Source: Parcubacteria group bacterium (GTDB lineage Bacteria > Patescibacteria > ABY1 > Buchananbacterales > UBA6539). Taken from it: a stretch of DNA of 8,013 nucleotides. The stretch spans positions 1 to 8,013 of the forward strand of contig NYZP01000025.1 of assembly GCA_002687175.1 (NCBI GenBank). The letters are read 5' to 3'. The notes beneath the pieces are model-generated. The model did no database searches. It saw nothing but the letters and a program-made list of their open reading frames with translations, and was not told the DNA's origin. Made by a program: the position numbers and the translations under genes. Of the stretch, positions 6,001 through 8,013 are shown piece by piece; within the stretch, counting starts at the first letter, position 1, and the number at the start of each line of letters is the position of its first letter.

Positions 6001-7851
6001 ATTTTGAAAAGTTTGGCAGGTGTTAAACTGCTCTGGACAAGATGTTCCTTGTAAATCCCAGACTCGTCGCTCTTCAGTACAGTATCCATAATAAAGACAA
6101 GAACCATCACTATTTTTTTCAATGCAGGTTTGATAATCAGCACAGTATTCGGCACGCCCAACTACACGTTCCGGTGGTGTATCATTAGCGTCATCAAAAT
6201 CACCATCACCGTCGGCATCTGTACCACCCAAAGTATCTTCAAAAATAATTTTTGGACCAAAGCCTTCAGCTTTACACAAATGTTCCGGAACTTTTAACAC
6301 CCAATTATCATCAATTAATCCCTTGAACATGCCGGTGTCGTCATCATAGGCCGCAATAATATTATTTAAACTAAAGACCTTGCCGGGTTCAAACTCAGCA
6401 GCGGCTTGAGCGGCCAATTCCCAACCGACCGGAATAATGTTGTGGGCTCGTAAGATTATGATACTGCGATATGGAATACCTCGGTAAATGGCCTTGTCAT
6501 CATAATCAAAAAAACCAAATGGTTCAGTACCATTAATAAAACCTAAATCAATGGCTTCACGCAAAGTTAATTCTCGATCAAGGGCGGCACGCCAATCCGG
6601 TTTAATGACACATTCATCCGGACCCGGATTATTCGGATTAGGACAAGAAACTAACTTATCTAAAATGTTAAATGGTGAATCGGTTGTACCGGAAGTTCGT
6701 AAAAAATCGATAAACCGAAGTTCGGCTGCGGCCACTCCGGCATATTTTGAAACCCCGGAATTACCTTGATACAAAGTTGTATCAGCACCACTTGATTGTC
6801 TACCCAGTGACGGCAACAGACCTAGCAAATCAAAATTATCGTTGTTACTACCAGATGACGATGACCCTGATAAACTGGCCAAACCTTCCTTGAACATCCT
6901 TTGAAAAAGTTTACTAGCCAAGGTGTCAACAAAAGTGGAGATGGCATGACTAAAAATATTTCCATAAACAACTTTTACTCTTTCTTCGTCAAGAACTTTT
7001 GTTGAGATATCACCGACTAGATCACGGGTTACCACGGCCGGTGTTTTAATTCCTCCGGAAATTCTTTCACCAATAGATTTGAAACCTTCACCTTCTCTCC
7101 GATCTTCTTCAGCGATAAAACGTTCTGAAGCAATTGCTTCATGGTATTTATTTAATACAGACAATCCAATAGTGACATCATTTTTTCCTGGTGAAAAAGA
7201 AGCACTAAAATTATTTAAAAAATTTGGATCATTAACAAAATTTTCCCAGTTACCAACTAACTGGGTAATGGTACAATTTGGTCGTCTTGGTCGCTCTCCC
7301 AGACTTAAACTAATACCAAGTTTTAAATTAAAACTTGAGGGGTCACAAACATTTAAATCAAGCCAACTACCACTTAAGCTTTCCACAAAAGTTCCAGCGG
7401 CTCCATCAACCGTGTCTCTGATGTACGACCCCCAACCTTCGGTAAAAAATTGTGCTCCTTGCCCTTCTCCACCAGAAGCTAGCCAAGTGGCAATATCAAA
7501 AGCAAAGGTATCTAACAAATTACTGAAACCCTCGGCCGCGGCGACAAACACCGCATTTTTCAAAGAGTCATCTTGTTCTTTTAAGGCTTTCCAAAAAGAT
7601 TCCCAGGCGTCAGTTAACCTATTACCTTCTTCAGTAGCCCCCAGGCTAGCTGAATCATGCGTTCTTATCTTATTAGCAATATCGGCATCTGAACCTGGAG
7701 GTGGGTCGTTTTGAGCTGAAACCGGTAAAGGATGCAGGGCAGCGGGGGCAATTGAGGAAATTAAAAGACTTATTGTAACAAAAATATTAACCGCTTTCTT
7801 AAAACCTAAGCTGTGTTTTGTATTTAAATTATTGTCTTTTGCAAGCCCCAT
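1..7851 (-). CDS. Giant secreted cysteine-rich protein with repeated CBM4/9-like modules (3' end outside window)
   Basis: The frame is open from ATG (7851-7849) to the window edge, giving 2617 codons with no stop, so the true protein is longer. I chose this start because it sits 5 bases after the preceding stop and immediately gives a good signal peptide. The order is: signal peptide 1-46, N-terminal low-cysteine region 47-543, Asp-rich loop 545-554, cysteine-rich segment 570-739, then five jelly-roll-like modules (about 744-912, 962-1185, 1501-1687, 1933-2064, 2261-2428) separated by cysteine-rich linkers, and a final cysteine segment 2442-2487. About 90 cysteines, very few methionines (9 by hand count) and many Asp/Glu fit an exported, disulfide-rich protein. 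No catalytic motif, lipobox or membrane span after the signal peptide is visible. Glycan or surface binding is inferred from module resemblance. The architecture recalls giant 'hypothetical proteins' of Patescibacteria. The frame and extent are certain; the function is not. Confidence 0.93.
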   Translation of the reverse strand, partial: MGLAKDNNLNTKHSLGFKKAVNIFVTISLLISSIAPAALHPLPVSAQNDPPPGSDADIANKIRTHDSASLGATEEGNRLTDAWESFWKALKEQDDSLKNAVFVAAAEGFSNLLDTFAFDIATWLASGGEGQGAQFFTEGWGSYIRDTVDGAAGTFVESLSGSWLDLNVCDPSSFNLKLGISLSLGERPRRPNCTITQLVGNWENFVNDPNFLNNFSASFSPGKNDVTIGLSVLNKYHEAIASERFIAEEDRREGEGFKSIGERISGGIKTPAVVTRDLVGDISTKVLDEERVKVVYGNIFSHAISTFVDTLASKLFQRMFKEGLASLSGSSSSGSNNDNFDLLGLLPSLGRQSSGADTTLYQGNSGVSKYAGVAAAELRFIDFLRTSGTTDSPFNILDKLVSCPNPNNPGPDECVIKPDWRAALDRELTLREAIDLGFINGTEPFGFFDYDDKAIYRGIPYRSIIILRAHNIIPVGWELAAQAAAEFEPGKVFSLNNIIAAYDDDTGMFKGLIDDNWVLKVPEHLCKAEGFGPKIIFEDTLGGTDADGDGDFDDANDTPPERVVGRAEYCADYQTCIEKNSDGSCLYYGYCTEERRVWDLQGTSCPEQFNTCQTFQNPQGEVNSYLANSLNYNNCNIDNAGCQWYCQEFNPIDDVWTCANEGELVQKPCTQANGCNLTVSCVIEQGGSGCSDAALTIDLDISSPCSPSSQWWDTSSSSCIVSAECEIPFGGISCQQSTCESLENFLENPNFDIDVVPTDDGSFTDIAQGWEVSNDGLPYFDLVSGANERVHPIGSGGNSVRFFSAGGLTDSVQMRNVDSDLVEGTYTFSAYVYNNLNIGTVTIEATGTDIVEAVSRTSFLQNEWEEISFNFEVSTTSVSGILDDFRIVTKVDPVGGQTGGTVWFDNYRLTGECLASPVTLELIGDIEKDESKIHFDRDAQGCSAEEDGCSEFIRTEVNLGTNLIANSSFEDWPSASGFPTGWGEGESWRVDNEITRIEGDCADGNFCLRLKNSDGVRLYETTSTLMQPNTTYRVSFWAKTNDFQTITPEENLWYAEFISNSAIEEGGGPNGFCSLDFTFGCPNSDVLYCSDGSGSCSTEGSSCGAGGTCTFSICEDNNKGICLNDWQQPKINNDLHFALTDSWQRYVYDAVTTRDNSFDFKLSFNNASPNNILDLFIDGVQVEEVSTNQPIVTDYKEYGEVNITNLKKPPDYLNCVQQDTNNSGILGDCAGEPEVCDEPIPGECFNYALYCTEDEVGCEAYVPLTGGQIIPGAVVLHDYCPIECVGYAAYKQSTTNFEDQETIEFFIPATAVSCGASQAGCDEFTNLDEVSAGGEGLEYYQYLRQCSKPTQASCNNFYTWQGSDDTGFQLRVHNLSTDANGRPLEALDSTVWPEYWGEPEDCNEASDLDTNPFCKEFFGLDNEVYYVIGDNTITCTEDCHPFRKTRLGEEDAVAEANCDSSNGVWDDTVFTCTYQAIPDQGISCSAAAAGCREYKGNAGGNIFTAFSEDFEPGQTDGWRWGTLSSEALTVAGHSLRSSNEDPVDGDEINKVVTFWSKISSECTETSPEYDPNFFGCVATEADQTCIVNLGERYCGIANNILRSDATYLISFWAKADTAGIIEDVSVRLNNTGLGDNILLANFDINQEWSYHTFGPFNFEVLPASRLLFASLDLDNDFFIDNVQIKEVTDYVYAVKNSWNTPVSCDTNPWTVPNSTPADQFMLGCEQYRDSFGRIHELKSFDQLCREEAVGCEALIDTHNSTSPFAETFNAGDPIGEIFVPEDSLTYLTNRAEFQCNALAKGCQAVGLPELDYAELEPTVASYQTVYVVNNPDQYNTILCASEEVGCQEFASTQGSSYFKDPRDQTCEYRLIPNNSQFAWFKTGSDSLEPDCPVVQPPVGPIHPDPARGFAGLFGTEFNSCTQFIDPATDFGKNLAFNGDFSLDVDDNGEPDGWEISTFGTIYLSQQVEIQHDTLYTLSFTSKQDLSGKTTKIELRDCPGIVSYDHSLVPTGTENNFKLPKENYSEDSRSHPSINNFPAEEVQYSARFYALEDNFCELFIEDSSINNILSNIKDASIHKTGVYYVLEQTTDQASCNGVVDHENNCVLFNDRSSINYKSGEDDVSYLSFDADVSRPGVNNNLPVIDCAGNCDSNTVLKVRPDRTCEGWLNCNSFAIITDEDGSQTRECMNIGICNSLGPSGICDRSIPISDIDDRLDSFGDVEQIKNLSGYVTPGLNFEAGNITGLYNYAEMRQIGGATTISNGNFDSTFANSVEPLGWRVADTIDERGWEDYKFRVRDTFENAHEGSYLQLNTAYKAQSEEIDVEENESYILTGWINTLDLKHTNPRIVAQGKIKVCLNGQDLDECNDAEEFESVAVDTGNGWSYVTLNFTPTASKISIVLENTTQNNQGLTTSLVGAALFDEILVKPVLEINGINDGLARSCRIYPRSDSLACEYFENNTFFSGVNGYCLVPDPANPDACVQWWPVDKILGETTEEINTRQIQAPLYYCTDRPDPVQVIFNDRPLASLNTQNFIGGQADQYGYQIQLLPFEIDEDYRPMFRSPYINNFDLSVNLTNLQPPFVLRTAPLGADFHFYENSTFNTTLDLDNIDTNGRSFL
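391..528 (-). other. Cysteine/tryptophan segment with WWPVD motif (residues 2442-2487)
   Basis: Four cysteines (2442, 2453, 2469, 2480) are set in aromatic sequence: 'RSCRIYPRSDSLAC', 'GVNGYCLVPD', 'DACVQWWPVDK'. I recall closely similar blocks in giant hypothetical proteins from Patescibacteria, directly after a beta-sandwich module, as here. This makes it one of the best markers of the family. The remaining residues to the window edge (2488-2617, positions 1-390) have one more cysteine (C2509) and look like beta-rich sequence ('PVQVIFNDRPLASL'); I recognise no domain in them. Confidence 0.55.
568..1071 (-). other. CBM4/9-like module E (residues 2261-2428)
   Basis: It opens 'TTISNGNFDSTF', has 'EPLGWRVAD', then 'NESYILTGWIN' with W2334 at the position of the SFWAK strand, 'NGWSYVTLNFTPT', and ends 'ALFDEILVKPV'. 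The length (168 residues) nearly equals module A. Two cysteines ('KVCLNGQDLDEC') lie in one loop and could pair with each other. This is the last module before the window edge; more may follow outside. Confidence 0.63.
1072..1659 (-). other. Linker with a five-cysteine signature between modules D and E (residues 2065-2260)
   Basis: The first part has scattered strands ('GVYYVLEQTTD') and C pairs. The centre (1249-1419, residues 2145-2201) has C2145-x3-C2149, then C2163-x5-C2169-x16-C2186-x5-C2192-x8-C2201 within 'CEGWLNCNSFAIITDEDG' and 'RECMNIGIC'. I recall a similar 'R.C..WL.C.......D..G....C..IG.C' block in other giant Patescibacteria proteins, so it may be a family-specific domain. The cysteine spacing is seen directly; the family link is recollection. 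The last 60 residues before module E have no cysteine. Confidence 0.5.
1660..2055 (-). other. Short or degenerate CBM-like module D (residues about 1933-2064)
   Basis: The opening is clear: 'NLAFNGDFSLDVDDNGEPDGWEIS', here quoted in part as N-L-A-F-N-G-D-F and 'PDGWEIS', followed by 'DTLYTLSFTSKQD', which matches the T-Y-x-x-S-F-W-A-K strand without its tryptophan. The end is not the usual F-D-N-x-x-[LI] but 'CELFIEDSSI' (C2055). The module is shorter than the others (about 130 residues), so it may be degenerate or a divergent relative. The D-x-D-D-N-G loop near the start could bind calcium. Confidence 0.5.
2056..2790 (-). other. Cysteine-rich linker between modules C and D (residues 1688-1932)
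   Basis: It contains eleven cysteines and three closely placed C-x5-G-C motifs: 1744-1751 (CREEAVGC), 1795-1802 (CNALAKGC) and 1839-1846 (CASEEVGC), spaced 51 and 44 residues apart. Each motif follows a segment of predicted strand and loop ('ELKSFDQLC', 'NRAEFQC', 'QYNTILC'), so the stretch looks like three tandem small units of about 45-50 residues. A proline-rich piece ('PVVQPPVGPIHPDP') near 1895 probably acts as a spacer before module D. Confidence 0.5.
2791..3351 (-). other. CBM4/9-like module C (residues 1501-1687)
   Basis: The start is less regular than in B ('NIFTAFSEDFEPGQTDGWRW'), but the middle has 'ATYLISFWAKAD' (W1612), then 'QEWSYHTFGPFNFE', and the end is 'FFIDNVQIKEV', almost the same as the end of module B. 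'SEDFEPG..DGW' is typical of the first strand of such domains. Four cysteines lie in the loop before the SFWAK strand. I am fairly confident of the fold; the ligand is unknown. Confidence 0.65.
3352..4296 (-). other. Cysteine-rich linker between modules B and C (residues 1186-1500)
   Basis: This region of 315 residues holds about 20 cysteines and three copies of the C-x5-G-C motif (1251-1258 CTEDEVGC, 1314-1321 CGASQAGC, 1484-1491 CSAAAAGC), each followed by x-x-[FY]. Between them are aromatic, Asp-rich stretches such as 'LEYYQYLRQC' and 'VWPEYWGEPEDC'. It contains no jelly-roll landmarks and no catalytic motif. It probably consists of several small disulfide-linked units, but I cannot fix their borders. 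Confidence 0.5.
4297..4968 (-). other. CBM4/9-like module B with a cysteine-rich insertion (residues 962-1185)
   Basis: It starts 'NLIANSSFEDW', has 'FPTGWGEGESW', then 'NTTYRVSFWAK' with W1037, 'DSWQRYVYDAV', and ends 'LFIDGVQVEEV'. These are the best-preserved CBM4/9-like landmarks of the five modules. A 50-residue insert (1073-1122) with eight cysteines interrupts it between the SFWAK strand and the late strand, making this module about 55 residues longer than module A. The boundaries are approximate. Confidence 0.68.
4486..4635 (-). other. Eight-cysteine insertion inside module B (residues 1073-1122)
   Basis: Cysteines occur about every 6-8 residues (C1073 to C1122) among Gly, Ser and Asp, with short runs such as 'CSDGSGSC' and 'CGAGGTC'. 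The composition is low-complexity and unlike the flanking beta-strands, so it probably forms a small disulfide-bonded loop or knob projecting from the module. I do not recognise a named fold. Confidence 0.55.
5116..5622 (-). other. CBM4/9-like module A (residues 744-912)
   Basis: It opens with 'NFLENPNFD', has 'QGWEV' about 25 residues later, a strand 'GTYTFSAYVYN', another 'NEWEEISFNFEV', and closes with 'VWFDNYRLTGE' before C913. This order (N-[LF]-x-x-N-x-x-F, G-W, T-Y-x-x-S-x-x-x, W-x-x-x-x-F, F-D-N-x-x-[LI]) is the classic outline of a CenC-type carbohydrate-binding jelly roll (CBM4/9, also seen in related galactose-binding-like folds). No cysteine lies inside the module. Ligand and affinity cannot be read from sequence. 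Confidence 0.65.
5635..6144 (-). other. Cysteine-rich segment 1 (residues 570-739)
   Basis: About 19 cysteines fall in 170 residues, often as pairs spaced 4-8 residues apart (for example C570 'EYCADYQTC', 'NNCNIDNAGCQWYC' around 634-646). It includes the first copy of the C-x5-G-C motif (C635, C642). Tryptophans and tyrosines next to the cysteines suggest small disulfide-knotted folds rather than metal clusters, since no Cys-x2-Cys ferredoxin or zinc spacing repeats here. It leads directly into the first beta-sandwich module. It matches no domain I can name. Confidence 0.6.
6190..6219 (-). other. Asp-rich calcium-binding-like loop (residues 545-554)
   Basis: Residues 545-554 read D-A-D-G-D-G-D-F-D-D, matching the D-x-D-x-D-G pattern of EF-hand-like, dockerin or thrombospondin type 3 calcium loops. 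It lies exactly between the low-cysteine N-terminal region and the first cysteine-rich segment, a usual place for a rigid calcium-stabilised joint. The motif is seen directly; calcium binding is inferred from the pattern. A related loop (D-V-D-D-N-G-E-P-D-G-W) starts module D. Confidence 0.55.
6223..7713 (-). other. N-terminal low-cysteine region of the giant protein (residues 47-543)
   Basis: This stretch of about 500 residues differs from the rest: only five cysteines (169, 193, 403, 414, 526) and a mix of likely amphipathic helices ('LTDAWESFWKALKEQ', 'SHAISTFVDTLASKLFQR', 'AAELRFIDFL'). A serine/glycine/asparagine linker at about 328-339 (S-G-S-S-S-S-G-S-N-N-D-N) probably divides two sub-domains. 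The second half ends with 'NWVLKVPEHLCK' around W517-C526. I recall a similar element at the same place in giant Patescibacteria proteins, so it may be a conserved anchor domain of this family. No known enzyme motif is visible and I assign no function. Confidence 0.5.
7714..7851 (-). other. Sec-type signal peptide of the giant protein (residues 1-46)
   Basis: The N-terminus has a polar, lysine-containing n-region (residues 1-19, ending in F-K-K), a hydrophobic core at about 20-38 (VNIFVTISLLISSIAPAA), and a plausible signal peptidase I site after P-V-S-A at residue 46, followed by Q-N-D-P-P. An alternative cut is after A-P-A at residue 37. No cysteine follows the core, so it is not a lipoprotein signal. 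This shows export across the cytoplasmic membrane and supports the chosen start codon. Confidence 0.85.
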
Positions 7852-7856
7852 GGAAA
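7852..7856 (-). promoter_or_regulatory. Five-base intergenic junction without a clear ribosome binding site
   Basis: The stop TAA of the upstream gene is followed by only TTTCC before the ATG of the giant gene. The region 5-12 bases upstream of the ATG reads as AT-rich end-of-gene sequence with no AGGAGG-like stretch. The nearest purine-rich run, AAAGAGA, is about 20 bases away, too far for a normal Shine-Dalgarno. This arrangement suggests translational coupling or re-initiation by ribosomes finishing the upstream gene, and it leaves no room for a separate promoter. The absence of a motif is seen directly; the coupling is inferred. Confidence 0.6.
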
Positions 7857-8012
7857 TTAATTGGTAGTTAAGGTCTCTTTGATTAGTTCTTTTAATTCTT
7901 CGTCGCTAATTTGGTCAAGAATATCGTTGGAAACTCCGGCTTCATTTAAAAGTTGTCTAATTTCTTCGGTAGTTAAATCTTCAATTTCTTTGTCCGGTAA
8001 ATCAACTGTTTT
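7857..8012 (-). CDS. C-terminal end of an upstream gene, unidentified acidic helical tail
   Basis: The last 51 codons and a TAA stop (7859-7857) are in the window; the 5' end lies beyond the right edge. The visible tail is strongly charged and reads as two amphipathic helices. Each helix has a similar pattern of an Asp/Ser/Thr cap followed by E-E and leucine or isoleucine positions: 'LTTEEIRQLL' and 'ISDEELKELI', joined by a short 'NEAGVSNDILDQ' segment. There is no cysteine, no membrane segment and no recognisable catalytic motif. The spacing to the giant gene (5 bases, same strand) says the two are one transcription unit. I do not recognise the protein. In related genomes I would expect membrane or pilus/secretion-related genes nearby, but nothing here proves that. 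Confidence 0.85.
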   Translation of the reverse strand, partial: KTVDLPDKEIEDLTTEEIRQLLNEAGVSNDILDQISDEELKELIKETLTTN

Positions 8013-8013
8013 A

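Noticed and set aside
5635..6144. Iron-sulfur or zinc-finger domain because of the many cysteines
   Set aside because: The spacings are mostly C-x4-8-C with no repeated C-x2-C pairs or histidines, and the protein is exported, so disulfides are much more likely.
7079..7714. A 211-codon open frame on the plus strand, the longest frame there
   Set aside because: It lies wholly opposite the N-terminal part of the giant gene, starts with TTG, is serine/proline-rich with no recognisable domain, and has no ribosome site. Long antisense frames are expected opposite an uninterrupted coding frame with this codon use.
1..7851. Possible alternative genetic code (TGA as glycine, as in Gracilibacteria)
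   Set aside because: No in-frame TGA, TAA or TAG appears in 2617 codons; glycine uses normal GGN codons and the upstream gene ends with TAA.
7714..7851. Lipoprotein signal peptide
   Set aside because: The hydrophobic core is not followed by a lipobox cysteine; the first cysteine is at residue 169.
1..8013. Search for tRNA, riboswitch, terminator, CRISPR or insertion sequence
   Set aside because: Only 5 bases are non-coding, and I saw no direct repeats, terminal inverted repeats or stem-loop plus T-run outside coding sequence.

Overview
The window is almost entirely coding on the minus strand. One reading frame runs from an ATG at 7851 to the left edge at position 1 without a stop: 2617 codons, with the C-terminus lying outside the window. 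To its right, separated by 5 bases, is the last 51 codons of another minus-strand gene. I found no RNA gene, CRISPR array, insertion sequence, convincing promoter or terminator, and the shorter open frames in other phases are shadows of the giant gene.

The giant protein is a predicted secreted or surface-exposed mosaic. In order from its N-terminus it has: a Sec-type signal peptide (residues 1-46); an N-terminal part of about 500 residues with few cysteines (47-543); an Asp-rich calcium-loop-like motif (545-554); a cysteine-rich segment (570-739); and then five beta-sandwich modules resembling carbohydrate-binding modules of the CBM4/9 (CenC) type, at about 744-912, 962-1185, 1501-1687, 1933-2064 and 2261-2428. 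Cysteine-rich stretches lie between the modules. A short motif, C-x5-G-C, recurs eight times. My hand count gives about 90 cysteines and only 9 methionines. The frame ends in the window with another conserved-looking cysteine segment ending in a WWPVD motif (2442-2487).

The organism is probably a bacterium of the Candidate Phyla Radiation (Patescibacteria, Parcubacteria-like). The reasons are the moderately AT-rich sequence (roughly 40% GC by eye), the very tight gene packing, a start without a clear Shine-Dalgarno sequence, and above all the protein architecture. Giant secreted proteins with similar segments (a 'NWVLK.P...C' element, C-x5-G-C motifs, 'WWPVD') are, as I recall, present in many genomes of this group and annotated as hypothetical. 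This is recollection and inference, not a search. No in-frame TGA occurs over 2617 codons, so nothing suggests the TGA-to-glycine code of Gracilibacteria or Absconditabacteria.

The two genes are very likely co-transcribed, with the giant gene possibly translationally coupled to the gene before it. The most plausible role is a disulfide-stabilised, glycan-binding surface protein used to touch a host cell or a polymer. The function is not demonstrated by anything in the window.
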